Positions 1 to 9,006 of a stretch of 26,372 nt of DNA are shown in pieces. Both the position numbers and the translations under genes were made by a program. Numbering within the stretch: the stretch's first letter is position 1; every line of letters starts with the position of its first letter. The stretch is from a virus, in IMG/VR virus record IMGVR_UViG_3300005664_000067, positions 1-26,372 of that record. One strand, given 5' to 3'. Below the pieces are notes generated by a model, which worked only from the letters and a program-made list of their open reading frames with translations, was not told the DNA's origin and searched no databases.

Positions 1-1
1 A

Positions 2-340
2 ACTAAATGGCATCCAATCTATAAAGAAGCTATAGAAAAATTTTACTATGATCCAGTTTATATAAGATTTTTTGCTGATTATGATGATAAAAATACAACA
101 ACAACAAAATATGGAAAAGATAGAAAATCAGAAGTTGTATTTCATTTTCATAAACGACGTATAAATGAAGATTTAAATCTTGTTGTAACAGAAGGTGATT
201 TAATCTATTATAATGAGGAATATCATGAGATAAAAAAACTTGCAGAACCGGAAGGTTTATGGGATCAAGTTCAATTTAAAAATGGTGTTACAGCTTATTG
301 TGAAAAGAGTAGAAATGTTCCCTTGTTTGAAACTAAATAA
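2..340 (+). CDS. Probable neck / head-tail connector protein, C-terminal part
   Basis: An open frame enters from the left edge and ends at TAA 338-340, giving about 112 residues with no start inside the window. It is mixed alpha/beta in character and contains the stretch TEGDLIYYNEEYHEIKKL. That pattern, an acid-Gly-Asp turn followed by a Tyr-rich beta strand, reminds me of neck and head-closure proteins of T4-like phages. Its position just upstream of the tail sheath gene agrees, because neck genes precede sheath genes in many myoviruses. The family call is inference from position and a weak pattern. It could equally be another small virion protein. The 54 bases before the next gene hold the sheath ribosome binding site and no clear terminator. 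Confidence 0.4.
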   Translation, partial: TKWHPIYKEAIEKFYYDPVYIRFFADYDDKNTTTTKYGKDRKSEVVFHFHKRRINEDLNLVVTEGDLIYYNEEYHEIKKLAEPEGLWDQVQFKNGVTAYCEKSRNVPLFETK

Positions 341-394
341 GAGCTTTGAGGAAAAAATTCCTAATTATAGATGTATAAATTGGAGATAACTTAG

Positions 395-3340
395 ATGTCA
401 GAAAAACAATATAAAGCAGTTAGCCCGGGAGTAGAGATTAGAGAAATTGATCAGTCTCAACTTCCTGCCGTTTTTGATGAGCAAGGTCCAGTTGTAATTG
501 GACGTGCGGAACGTGGACCGGCAATGGTTCCCGTTAAAGTCAATTCTTATTCAGAATTTGTTGAATTTTTCGGCAATCCTAATGGAAATCTTGCTCTAAC
601 GGACGTATGGAGAGAGAAAGTAACTATTGGTCCTTCTTATGGAGCTTTAGCTGCGCAAGCATCTTTAGCAAATAAAAGCGCTTTAACTTTCGTTCGTTTG
701 TTAGGAACACAAAATGATGAAGCAACTTCTGCGGGTAGAGCAGGATGGGGAGTTGGTGGAGATGGAGATGCAGAAAACCTTTCTTATAACGTAAGAGAAG
801 GTGGAGCATATGGTCTATATCTGATTCCTTCTGTTACATTGCCTGCAACAGTTGCAACAGGGACACTTGCAGCAGTATTTTACCTAAATACTGGTTCTAT
901 AATGCTTAAAGGACAATTATATGGAGCATCTGGCGCATATAGTTCAATTTCTGGGTCTGCTGTATTAATTGAATCCGATACCAATAAACAATTCAGAGCC
1001 TTGATAAAGAATGCTTCTGGTGTAACCGTTGAAGACGTTACATTTGGTATGGATAAATCTGGCGATAAATTCATCCGTAAAGTATTCAATACGAATCCTA
1101 CAAAAATTAACTCTGCTTTGTATACTTCCCCTAAGACATACTTTTTAGGAGAAACCTTCGAAGACTTTATTTATAATGCTGATGAAATGTCAGGTATGCG
1201 TGATTCTACAAGATGGGTAGGTGTTATCTTAGGATTGAAGAACAATTCTACAGGAGATACTCTGTCTAGCAGAAGAATTCCTTCTCAACACGGTAGAACA
1301 GGATGGTTCTTCTCTCAACACTTAGGAAATAACGCAAACTTTGAAATCGATAACGTTCAAAAATTATTCAAAATACACTCTCGTGATTCTGGAGAATGGA
1401 ATCAAGCTCATATCAAAATTTCTATAAGAAATGTAGAAGCAAGTACAAATGTCTACAATCCTTACGGAACCTTTGACGTTGTTATAAGAAAAATTGACGA
1501 CTCTGATCAAAACATTGTAATCATTGAACAATTCAATGGATGCGATTTGAATCCTCAATCTGAAAATTATCTAGCAAAGAAAATTGGTGACAAATATATT
1601 GTATACAGCACTTCTGATCGTAGAAATATAGAATATGGAGATTATGATAATCAATCAAGATATATCAGAGTTGAAATAAATGAAGATGTAGCAGTTGGAG
1701 CAACTGTTCCTGAATTGCTTCCATTCGGTGTATATGGACCTGTGAAATTTAGAGATTTCTCTTTCTCATCGGGATCTATTGGAAACGATTTGGGTATGTC
1801 TGGTTCTATGTTTGGAGAATATGAAAGAGCTGCAACTGGTGCAACTTATCCGAACTATGCTGCGGCATTCGTTATAGGTGGAACTTCTATTGCAGATTCT
1901 GCTGTAAATGCATTATCTGGAACTGGTCCTGTAGTATTCGGTGCTGGACCATCTGGTGCTGTTTCAACAACAATCAAGACTGCTGCTATTCTAATGCCTT
2001 TCCCAAGACTTAGAGTTTCAACACTTACAGGTGCATTAGGTAATCCTAAGAATGCATACTTCGGAGTATTCACAGATAATACATCTGATACTTTCCAAAA
2101 ATCTGTAAGAGATTTAACAAATGTTATGCCAAGAGGTGTAGATTCTTTTGCACCTGATTCTGCGGAAGGAACAGCTTATTCATGGAAGTTCACTTTAGAT
2201 GATTTGAAGTATGTATCTGGTGGAGAAACTGATGTTCAATGGTCATCTGGTTCTAGATTAGCTGGAACATCAATAACATCTATCGGTTCAAATGGATGGA
2301 ACTCTGTACTGACAGGTGGTTGGGATTCTTTCACAACATTATTAGCAGGTGGATTTGACGGATGGGATATTACTGAAATCGAACCATTGAGAAATGATGC
2401 GATGGCAGGAGCAACCGAAAAGACAAATTATGCATATAATACAATAAACAGAGCTATAGAGCTTCTACAATATCCTGAGTTAGTAGAATTCAACGTTGCT
2501 GCAATCCCTGGTGTAAATAAAGCAGGGTTGACAAGAAGACTGATTGAAGTCTGCTCACAAAGAGGAGACGCCTTAGCGGTTATAGATTTGGAAAATGATT
2601 ATAAGCCACGTTCAGAAAATTCTCTTCCAGAATCGTCTAGAAGACCTATTGTGTCAACTGCAATTAGTGCATTGAAAGATAGAGCATTCAATACGAACTA
2701 TGGTTGTGCATATTTCCCATGGGTACAAGGTATTGATCCAAACTCTAACATTCTTACATATCTTCCTCCTTCGGTTATTGCATTAGGAGCATTTGCTTAT
2801 ACAGATAGAGTAGCTGGTTCACACCATGCTCCTGCTGGATTTAGTAGAGGTTCGTTGTCCCAAGGACACGGTGGAATACCTGTAAAAGATGTAACATTGA
2901 AATTATTGCAAAAAGATCGTGATGATCTATATAAAGCAAATATCAATCCCATCTCTTTCCTTGAAAGAGAAGTGGTTATCATGGGACAAAAAACTCTACA
3001 AGTTATTCCATCTGCATTGGATCGTATAAGTGTAAGAAGAGGTCTATTAGATCTTAGAAAGAAATTCTCTAAGATTGCGTCTAGACTTATCTTTGAACCT
3101 AACGTCCAAGATACTTGGAACAGATTCAAAAATCAAGCAGAACCTGTATTGAGAGATATGGTTACTAAATTAGGATTAGATGACTGGAGACTTATATTGG
3201 ATAGTAGAACAACTACTCCTGATTTGATAGATAGAAATATCATCTATGCAAAAGTTTACTTAAAACCAACTCGCGCAGCAGAATTCTTCTATCTTGACTT
3301 TAATATAAGTAATTCAGGTGCCGCTTTTGCGGAAGTGTAA
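395..3340 (+). CDS. Tail sheath protein (gp18-like), unusually large
   Basis: Contractile tail sheath subunit that polymerises around the tail tube and contracts on infection. The N-terminus contains SPGVEIREID followed by GPVVIGRAERGP, the usual opening of phage sheath proteins. The C-terminal part (about residues 690-981) carries the conserved core, ending in a beta strand region near YLDFNISNSG. The start is set by GGAG about 9 bases upstream of ATG 395. The protein is 981 residues; T4 gp18 is 659. The extra length lies in the middle (roughly residues 115-640), which is rich in Gly, Ser and Thr and probably forms surface-exposed insertion domains. The tail tube gene follows after 26 bases, the normal sheath-tube order. 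Confidence 0.93.
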   Translation: MSEKQYKAVSPGVEIREIDQSQLPAVFDEQGPVVIGRAERGPAMVPVKVNSYSEFVEFFGNPNGNLALTDVWREKVTIGPSYGALAAQASLANKSALTFVRLLGTQNDEATSAGRAGWGVGGDGDAENLSYNVREGGAYGLYLIPSVTLPATVATGTLAAVFYLNTGSIMLKGQLYGASGAYSSISGSAVLIESDTNKQFRALIKNASGVTVEDVTFGMDKSGDKFIRKVFNTNPTKINSALYTSPKTYFLGETFEDFIYNADEMSGMRDSTRWVGVILGLKNNSTGDTLSSRRIPSQHGRTGWFFSQHLGNNANFEIDNVQKLFKIHSRDSGEWNQAHIKISIRNVEASTNVYNPYGTFDVVIRKIDDSDQNIVIIEQFNGCDLNPQSENYLAKKIGDKYIVYSTSDRRNIEYGDYDNQSRYIRVEINEDVAVGATVPELLPFGVYGPVKFRDFSFSSGSIGNDLGMSGSMFGEYERAATGATYPNYAAAFVIGGTSIADSAVNALSGTGPVVFGAGPSGAVSTTIKTAAILMPFPRLRVSTLTGALGNPKNAYFGVFTDNTSDTFQKSVRDLTNVMPRGVDSFAPDSAEGTAYSWKFTLDDLKYVSGGETDVQWSSGSRLAGTSITSIGSNGWNSVLTGGWDSFTTLLAGGFDGWDITEIEPLRNDAMAGATEKTNYAYNTINRAIELLQYPELVEFNVAAIPGVNKAGLTRRLIEVCSQRGDALAVIDLENDYKPRSENSLPESSRRPIVSTAISALKDRAFNTNYGCAYFPWVQGIDPNSNILTYLPPSVIALGAFAYTDRVAGSHHAPAGFSRGSLSQGHGGIPVKDVTLKLLQKDRDDLYKANINPISFLEREVVIMGQKTLQVIPSALDRISVRRGLLDLRKKFSKIASRLIFEPNVQDTWNRFKNQAEPVLRDMVTKLGLDDWRLILDSRTTTPDLIDRNIIYAKVYLKPTRAAEFFYLDFNISNSGAAFAEV

Positions 3341-3366
3341 TAGTTATGACAGGAGAAATATAAAAC

Positions 3367-3954
3367 ATGGCAGCACCTAATGTATTCTGGGCAAGTCCAG
3401 TAAATGAACCAAAAAGATCGTACAAATATCTTGTACAATGGGGTAACGGAGATATTCCTTGGTATCTCGTATCGTCTATTGATCTTCCAAAATTAGAAGT
3501 TGGGGAAGCGCAAACTCATGCTCTTAATCATACCTTCAAATGGACCGGAAGACCTACTTGGCAAGATGTTACCATGGAAGTAACAGATTCTGAGTCTCTA
3601 AATGCTATGAAAGTTGTTATGAATAAGTTCAAACAAGCTGGGTATGTTTATCCTGATAGACCTACTCAATATAGAACTATCTCTAAACAAGGATTTATAA
3701 ATGCATTTGGACAATTGGTTATTCAAGAAATAAGTTGGGATGAAAAGATCATAGGAGAATGGAAATTTCTCAATGCTTGGATTAAGAGTATTGATCCAGG
3801 TAAGAAAGCTTATGAATCTGATGATCCTCAAAAAATATCAATTGGTGTTACGTTCGATTGGGCGGAATACGATACAGAAAATGCAGGAACCTTTATAGGG
3901 GAAAATCCATTGCAAGGAGATGTTCCTGGTGGCGGAAATCCTAACGCAGCTTAA
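3367..3954 (+). CDS. Tail tube protein (gp19-like)
   Basis: Major tail tube subunit, 195 residues, stacking as hexameric rings inside the sheath. The protein begins MAAPNVFWASPVNEPKRSY and contains the typical order of gp19-family proteins: a Trp-rich N-terminal strand, a central ITF-like stretch (residues about 55-75, with TWQDVTMEVTDSE) and a C-terminal strand region near ISIGVTFDWAEYD. Its length is close to T4 gp19 (163) with a short Gly/Asn-rich tail. The start follows AGGAGAAA. Immediate downstream position to the sheath gene and upstream position to the chaperone and tape measure genes fits tail-gene order. The name is strong from context, while the sequence match is by pattern only. 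Confidence 0.88.
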   Translation: MAAPNVFWASPVNEPKRSYKYLVQWGNGDIPWYLVSSIDLPKLEVGEAQTHALNHTFKWTGRPTWQDVTMEVTDSESLNAMKVVMNKFKQAGYVYPDRPTQYRTISKQGFINAFGQLVIQEISWDEKIIGEWKFLNAWIKSIDPGKKAYESDDPQKISIGVTFDWAEYDTENAGTFIGENPLQGDVPGGGNPNAA

Positions 3955-3968
3955 TAATTGAGGTATAA

Positions 3969-4793
3969 ATGAGTTCAAATAATAAATTTCCAGAATTGGT
4001 ATTTCCATCATATACAGATATGGTGGATTTACCCTCTGGAGGAAAATTTTATCCTAAAGATCATCCTCTTTACGGTCAAACTTGTGTTGAAATAAAACAA
4101 ATTAGAGGGCCAGAAGAAGATATTTTAACAAATAAGGATTATCTTAGACGAGATATAGCAGTTGATAAACTACTATTATCTCTTATTAAAAATGATAATC
4201 TTAAACAAGATTATGCATATAATAATTTGCTTATTGCGGACCAACTAATGTTGGTCAATCAAGCAAGAATGACAGCATATACATATGATTATTCATGTTC
4301 TATTCGTTGTCCAGCATGCAAAGTGGTATCTAATTTCAAATTTGATCTTAGAAAGCATAAGATTATTTTACCAGATTTATCAAATGATAAAGATGTAAAG
4401 TATGACGAAGACACTAACCAATTTGTGGTTACTATTCCTGATACTAAAATTGTGTTACGATTATTGCCATATACTGTGGGTACACAACGAAAGATAAAGA
4501 ATAAGCTCTTAGCGAAAAAAGATAAAAGTCTTTCCAAAAAAGAGCGCTATGAAGATGTCATATATTCTATAAACGATGAAACGGATAGAAAATACATTTC
4601 AGAATTTTTCAACGTGGTGCCTGCTTTCTATCTAAAGTGGTTAGAAGCTGTAATAGAGGATATCAATATTACTGTTTCTTTTGAACAACAATTCGTATGT
4701 AGTTCTTGTCAATATGATGAAGATCTGGAGCCGCCGTTTACAGTTGATTTTTTATATACACCGAAGATCCAAAGGAAGAAGCTACAAGAGTAA
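3969..4793 (+). CDS. Tail assembly / baseplate hub protein (T4 gp26 family), short form
   Basis: Protein of 274 residues read in the zero frame. The N-terminus has VDLPSGGKFYPKDHPLY, the LPS-x-G-x-x-Y opening I associate with the T4 gp26 baseplate-hub family. Two CxxC pairs (C114/C117 and C244/C247) could bind one zinc ion. It sits between the tail tube and tape measure genes, the place where lambda G-like tail assembly chaperones lie, so it probably handles the tape measure protein during tail assembly. The frame ends at TAA 4791-4793, but a U UUU UUA heptamer at 4748-4754 would move some ribosomes into the -1 frame to make a longer product. The hub-family name and the chaperone role are compatible but not proven. 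Confidence 0.7.
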   Translation: MSSNNKFPELVFPSYTDMVDLPSGGKFYPKDHPLYGQTCVEIKQIRGPEEDILTNKDYLRRDIAVDKLLLSLIKNDNLKQDYAYNNLLIADQLMLVNQARMTAYTYDYSCSIRCPACKVVSNFKFDLRKHKIILPDLSNDKDVKYDEDTNQFVVTIPDTKIVLRLLPYTVGTQRKIKNKLLAKKDKSLSKKERYEDVIYSINDETDRKYISEFFNVVPAFYLKWLEAVIEDINITVSFEQQFVCSSCQYDEDLEPPFTVDFLYTPKIQRKKLQE

Positions 4794-5029
4794 ATAATAA
4801 TGTCTATTTAGGTGTTAATAATTTATTCTTTTCTTTACATGATGCTGATGAGAAAAAGTTGGCATTACATACAGAAATAGCAAATATGCAAGCGCATAAT
4901 TGGGATATAATGTATGCGTATTCTCTCCCTGTTGGTCTTAGAATATTCTATATAAAACAAATAGTAGAGCGATTAAATGCGGAACATGAAGCAAGAAATC
5001 AATCTGCAAGAGAAAGTGCTAAAGTCTAA
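3969..5029 (+). CDS. Tail assembly chaperone, long form by predicted -1 frameshift
   Basis: Predicted fusion made when ribosomes slip one base back at 4748-4754. The first 262 residues (to Leu262, codon 4752-4754) match the short form; reading then resumes at ATA 4754 and runs to TAA 5027-5029, adding 91 residues for a total of 353. The extension begins IYTEDPKEEATRVNNNVYLG and ends in a charged helix (VERLNAEHEARNQSARESA). It has no plausible own start: the first in-frame ATG is at 4886, well inside the open stretch, while the -1 frame is open from 4748. The same arrangement (short G protein, -1 fused GT protein, then tape measure) is known in many tailed phages. Seen: the frames and heptamer. 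Inferred: that slippage occurs. Confidence 0.7.
4748..4754 (+). promoter_or_regulatory. Slippery heptamer T TTT TTA for -1 ribosomal frameshifting
   Basis: In the zero frame the codons are GAT TTT TTA, so the last T of GAT with the next two codons forms X XXY YYZ with X=T, Y=T, Z=A. This is a classical -1 slippery sequence. It lies 39 bases before the zero-frame stop and within six bases of the start of the open stretch in the -1 frame (which opens after TGA 4745-4747). A GGAG at 4727-4730 lies 17 bases upstream; it is somewhat far to act as the stimulatory Shine-Dalgarno element known in dnaX. No obvious strong hairpin follows. Confidence 0.75.
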
Positions 5030-5057
5030 ACTGTGATATAAACTATCACAGTTTTTT
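5028..5057 (+). terminator. Intrinsic terminator after the chaperone gene
   Basis: A perfect stem, ACTGTGATA at 5030-5038 with TATCACAGT at 5044-5052 around a five-base loop, is followed by a run of T (5052-5057). It begins right at the TAA that ends the frameshift extension and precedes the tape measure gene by about 35 bases. This supports 5029 as a true gene end and suggests that chaperone and tape measure genes are in separate or attenuated transcripts. Confidence 0.85.
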
Positions 5058-5092
5058 CATTTAAGCATAATTAAAGCCAGGAATACTAATAA

Positions 5093-7681
5093 ATGGCAGA
5101 TAATATATCAGTAGATATTGATCGTTTAGTTGATGAGCTTACTAAAAGAAGTTCTCTATCGCGTGTGCTTAATGAAGAACAAGCAGACGTCAGCAAGTAT
5201 TTAACTGAATTTATTGAGGCTATAAAAGCTGCGAGCAAAGAACTAAAGACAGCTTCTGATAAATTTGATTCTGCGGGTAAAGCAGTTTCTGATCGTCAAA
5301 AAGAAGACGAAAAGATTTATGCTGAATTCAAAGAGAAATTTGAAGAGGCAATGAAGCTTGATAAAGTAGAAGAAGTTCAATCTGCTTTTGATAAATTAGT
5401 TGAATCTATTGAAGAAGCTGTTAAAGCAAAACGTTTAGAAGCAGATAATGGTGAGCTATTAAAAAATGCATTAAATGCAAAAAAAGAATTTATAGAAGCT
5501 GCGTCTAATCTACAAAAAGCTAAAATAGAAGAAGAAAAGCATAAAAATATGCTTGAACGTATAAAATCTTCTAGTCAATCAAATGTGAGTTCTTTATTCG
5601 GAGCATTAGGCTTATCTTATGAGGGTGATCCTAAAAATGCTAACGCTTTGTTTATGGGTCTATCTCTTATAAGAGATGGTAAAACTCAACAAGGTATGTC
5701 ATTATTAGCTGCATACGCAGATATGGCACAAAAAGCATATTCTAATATGATCGATCCGTTAAACGTATTTGTCAATATTCTTGGTCTGTTGAAATCTAAA
5801 ACTATAGAAGTCTTCACCATGGCGGATCAAGTAACAGCTAATTTTCTACGAGCAACAGGTGCTACAACTGCGTATAGAGATGTTGTAATGGAAGCATGGG
5901 ATGGAACTAGAGGAGTAGGTGTTTCTTTAGAAGAAATGTCTGATATAGTTCAAGGGTTGATTAATGATTTTAGAGGTTTCTCTAGAGAAACCGAAGATTC
6001 TAAAATTCAAACTGCTGAATATGTTTCACTTGTATCTAGATTAGGAGTTGGATCGTCTAGCGCAATCAAATTACTCACTTATTTTACAGATTCTTTAAAA
6101 CAAAGTGTTACACAAGCAAAAGGGAATTATTCCCAATTATTAGGATTAGTGAAAACAACTGGTGAAACTCTTAAGAAAGTAACAGATGATTTTATTCAAT
6201 CTATTCCAGTTGTATCTAGATATGGTTCACAAGCATCGTCTGTGTTTAGACAGATGTTTGCAACAGCAAAAGCATTGCGCATTGAAACTTCTCAGCTATT
6301 AGAAGTTTCAAGTCATTTTGATACTTTTGAAGATGCTGCAACTTCTGTTGGTAAATTAAATGCAATTATGGGAGGACCTTATCTAAATGCCATTCAGCTA
6401 ATGAATCAAAACGAAGCAGAACGTATTACAACTCTTAACAGAGCATTTAAAGCAACTGGAAAAACATGGGAATCTCTAAGCAAATATAGCAGACTTGCTT
6501 TCGCCGCTGCTGCGAATATTACAGATATGGATGTGGCTCAAAAAGTATTTAATGGATCTACACAAGATGCTGCGCGTTATATGCGTCAAGCATCTTTGGA
6601 ACAAGAAGAATTAGCGGAAAAGAATCAACGTGCAACTAGTATTGCAGATAAATGGAAAAATGTTCTTATGCAAATTGGAGCTGTTTTAACTCCTATTATT
6701 GATCTTGTACATGGTGTTGTTGATGTATTTTTAGATTTCTCAGATACATTAGGTAAAATTTGGGGACCATTGCGTGTATTGGCTGTTCCTTTATTGTTCA
6801 TGATGATATCTGGTTTTAAAGGTCTATTTTCTATGATGTTAAGTTTTGGACCAAAAGCCATAACAAAGATAAGTTCTCTATTATCTAAATTTAGTGGAAT
6901 AGCTTCTACTGTAGCGCCTGCTACAGAAGCTGCTGCTGCTGGAATAGGTGCAGCGGGAAGTGCATCGGCTGCTGCTGCTCCTTCTGTTGGAGGATTAGGA
7001 AAAGTATTGTCAGGAATTGCACAAGAAGCGCCTGCTATAGCAAAAGCTATATTATATATAGGTGGAGCAATTGCAATTGTTGTTGCGTCATTCATGGCTT
7101 TAAAACAAATAGCTTCTGGTATTGGTTCTTTGTTTGAAGGAGTTGGTAAAGGAGTTGGAAAATTTGTTGAAGGAATAGGTCAAGGATTTTACGATTGGGT
7201 AACAGAATCTCCTCTTGAAGAGTTAGAGGATTTGATCGATACATTAGCAGATGCTGGTCCAGATATTGGAACTAAAATGATGGGAATTGGTAATGGATTG
7301 AAACAAATGGTCGAAAGTTTTAATTCAAGTATATCACAATCTACGCTAGAAAGTTTTACAGATTTAATAGAAATTTTAGCAGATAACTCAAGTAAATTCT
7401 CTAATACAGTTGGTTTAGGAATTTTAGATTCCTATGCTAGATTAATGGAAGCATCTAGTGATTTAGCAATTACTCCTACAAAAATACAAGATATGAAACA
7501 GTTTACAGAAAACCTAGTTACCATAAGTAAAACTAATGGAGATGGTGGATTGTCTAAAATTGCATCTTCTAATCAAAATGTGGAAGTTAAAGTATATATT
7601 GACGGAACAGAGCTAACCTCCAAAATTGTAAAAGTTGTAAAAAGTGATTTAAATAATTCATTACAACCAAGAACAGGATAA
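5093..7681 (+). CDS. Tail tape measure protein
   Basis: Protein of 862 residues that probably sets tail length and occupies the tail lumen. The first 165 residues are highly charged and helical, with long Lys/Glu/Ala coiled-coil stretches. The central part is helical and Ala/Gln-rich. Hydrophobic segments follow at about residues 560-590 (VLAVPLLFMMISGFKG) and 650-675 (ILYIGGAIAIVVASFMA), separated by an Ala/Gly-rich stretch; such membrane-active helices are common in tape measure proteins. A Gly-rich segment leads to a short beta-type C-terminus. AGGA lies 10 bases before ATG 5093. The position directly after the chaperone pair and before baseplate genes supports the role. No lytic (peptidoglycan-cutting) domain is evident. 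Confidence 0.85.
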   Translation: MADNISVDIDRLVDELTKRSSLSRVLNEEQADVSKYLTEFIEAIKAASKELKTASDKFDSAGKAVSDRQKEDEKIYAEFKEKFEEAMKLDKVEEVQSAFDKLVESIEEAVKAKRLEADNGELLKNALNAKKEFIEAASNLQKAKIEEEKHKNMLERIKSSSQSNVSSLFGALGLSYEGDPKNANALFMGLSLIRDGKTQQGMSLLAAYADMAQKAYSNMIDPLNVFVNILGLLKSKTIEVFTMADQVTANFLRATGATTAYRDVVMEAWDGTRGVGVSLEEMSDIVQGLINDFRGFSRETEDSKIQTAEYVSLVSRLGVGSSSAIKLLTYFTDSLKQSVTQAKGNYSQLLGLVKTTGETLKKVTDDFIQSIPVVSRYGSQASSVFRQMFATAKALRIETSQLLEVSSHFDTFEDAATSVGKLNAIMGGPYLNAIQLMNQNEAERITTLNRAFKATGKTWESLSKYSRLAFAAAANITDMDVAQKVFNGSTQDAARYMRQASLEQEELAEKNQRATSIADKWKNVLMQIGAVLTPIIDLVHGVVDVFLDFSDTLGKIWGPLRVLAVPLLFMMISGFKGLFSMMLSFGPKAITKISSLLSKFSGIASTVAPATEAAAAGIGAAGSASAAAAPSVGGLGKVLSGIAQEAPAIAKAILYIGGAIAIVVASFMALKQIASGIGSLFEGVGKGVGKFVEGIGQGFYDWVTESPLEELEDLIDTLADAGPDIGTKMMGIGNGLKQMVESFNSSISQSTLESFTDLIEILADNSSKFSNTVGLGILDSYARLMEASSDLAITPTKIQDMKQFTENLVTISKTNGDGGLSKIASSNQNVEVKVYIDGTELTSKIVKVVKSDLNNSLQPRTG

Positions 7682-7687
7682 TATAAT

Positions 7688-8668
7688 ATGCCATTAATGA
7701 ATTATGAAAAACAAATGAAAAATGCGGGACATATGTTTCGCATTGAAGCTATGCATATCAAAGATATAAATGGTAAACCTGATTATGTTGAATTTTTTCC
7801 TTATATTGAAGGATATACTGAGAATTATGATTCTTCATGGAATGAAGAAGATGTATTTGCTAGAATGGATGGAATAGCGAATTTTGTTTCTGTTAAAAGA
7901 AGTTTTACTCTTTCTCTAAGAGTTGCGGCAGGATCAGAAGAACAAGCTCGTGAAAATCAATTTAGAATTTCAAAAATGATTAGATTTCTTTATCCAGCTA
8001 TTACTCCGGGTCCAGGCGATGGTTCTTTTTATTTCAGAGGCGCACCTATTTTACGTCTAAAATTAGGAAACGTTATATCAGACACTGCAACAAATGGAGG
8101 ACTTTTTGGATACGTTCAAGGAGGATTTAGTATAACTCCTTCTCATAAAGATGGTTGGTTTGCTCCTCAAAAAGAAATAATTATACGAAATAATTCTAAC
8201 ATTTTTGCATCCCCTTTAAATGAACAACGACAAGATTCTCCAGATAAAGGACAATCTGAAAAAGCTGTTACATTATTTTTTAAATATTTCGATATAAATT
8301 TTACCTTCAAAGTTTTACATAATCATCCATTAGGTACTAATGCTGAATCGAATAATCAGGGATCATTTACATATTTTCCTTATGGTGTAAACAATCAAGA
8401 TTTTTCAAATGGATCAGAATTAAATCCGGCAGATTTAACAACAAGACATGAATGGGATGATTCAAGTATGTCAGCCGATGATAGACATCAAAGATTTTTG
8501 GATAATGATTCTAGAACACCAATTGAAGATGAAATTGGAGATGATGGTTATACAGAATATGGCAGACAAATAAAGGCTCAAAATGAAAGATATATACAGC
8601 AATATGAAGAGAATCAACGTATAATAAATCAAAAGAAATTAGACCAACTCTTTGGAAGAAGTAAATAA
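7688..8668 (+). CDS. Tail tube-baseplate junction protein (gp48/gp54-type)
   Basis: Protein of 326 residues. The first 200 residues contain patterns I associate with baseplate-proximal tube proteins of T4-like and jumbo phages: FFPYIEGYTENYDSSWNEED, then a strand-rich SFTLSLRV and helical EEQARENQFRISKMIRFLYP, and later ILRLKLGNVI, GYVQGGFSITP and INFTFKVLHNHPLG. The C-terminal 110 residues are polar and charged and look disordered. It starts six bases after the tape measure gene and overlaps the next start by one base, so it is part of one tail operon. A role in starting tube assembly on the baseplate is inferred from family resemblance and place. Confidence 0.6.
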   Translation: MPLMNYEKQMKNAGHMFRIEAMHIKDINGKPDYVEFFPYIEGYTENYDSSWNEEDVFARMDGIANFVSVKRSFTLSLRVAAGSEEQARENQFRISKMIRFLYPAITPGPGDGSFYFRGAPILRLKLGNVISDTATNGGLFGYVQGGFSITPSHKDGWFAPQKEIIIRNNSNIFASPLNEQRQDSPDKGQSEKAVTLFFKYFDINFTFKVLHNHPLGTNAESNNQGSFTYFPYGVNNQDFSNGSELNPADLTTRHEWDDSSMSADDRHQRFLDNDSRTPIEDEIGDDGYTEYGRQIKAQNERYIQQYEENQRIINQKKLDQLFGRSK

Positions 8669-9006
8669 TGACTATAAGATACTCTAAAAATAAAATATTC
8701 ACTAATGATTATATAGAATACAAACCTTTGTTTGAAGCTAGAGGGCTAAAGTATATAAGACAATATGCTACAAATACACTGTTGACTCCTACGGCCGAAG
8801 ATATAAGTGAGATGAGAATAGATAAGTTCTCATGGAAGCTTGGGGATGCAATGTGGAGATATGCTGCGCAACATTACGGCAGAGCTAATTTATGGTGGGT
8901 TATCGCGCATTTTAATCAAAAACCGACTGACCACCATTTTCAATACGGCGATATAGTATATATACCCTCTCCTTTAGATAGAGTGTTCAGGAGTTATGGC
9001 TTATGA
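8668..9006 (+). CDS. LysM-like baseplate protein (gp53-type)
   Basis: Protein of 112 residues. The C-terminal half reads like a LysM fold: a helix with KLGDAMWRYAAQHYG, then LWWVIAHFNQK, and finally YGDIVYIPSPLD, matching the usual 'W-x-I-A-x-x-N ... x-G-D-x-L-x-I-P' order. Small LysM-like proteins such as T4 gp53 link baseplate wedges around the hub. The start codon overlaps the preceding stop by one base and GGAAGAAG lies upstream. The end overlaps the next start. The fold is visible; the exact baseplate role is inferred. Confidence 0.7.
   Translation: MTIRYSKNKIFTNDYIEYKPLFEARGLKYIRQYATNTLLTPTAEDISEMRIDKFSWKLGDAMWRYAAQHYGRANLWWVIAHFNQKPTDHHFQYGDIVYIPSPLDRVFRSYGL

Noticed and set aside
349-362. 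Small hairpin AGGAA/TTCCT before the sheath gene
   Set aside because: Only five base pairs and no T-run; too weak to call a terminator.
371-378. T4-like late promoters (TATAAAT at about 371 and 3963)
   Set aside because: Such strings are expected by chance in DNA this AT-rich, and no start site or spacing pattern supports them.
6625-7095. Long open frames on the minus strand, for example here and at 2797-3129
   Set aside because: They mirror strongly supported + strand genes, have no recognisable domains and no ribosome binding sites that stand out.
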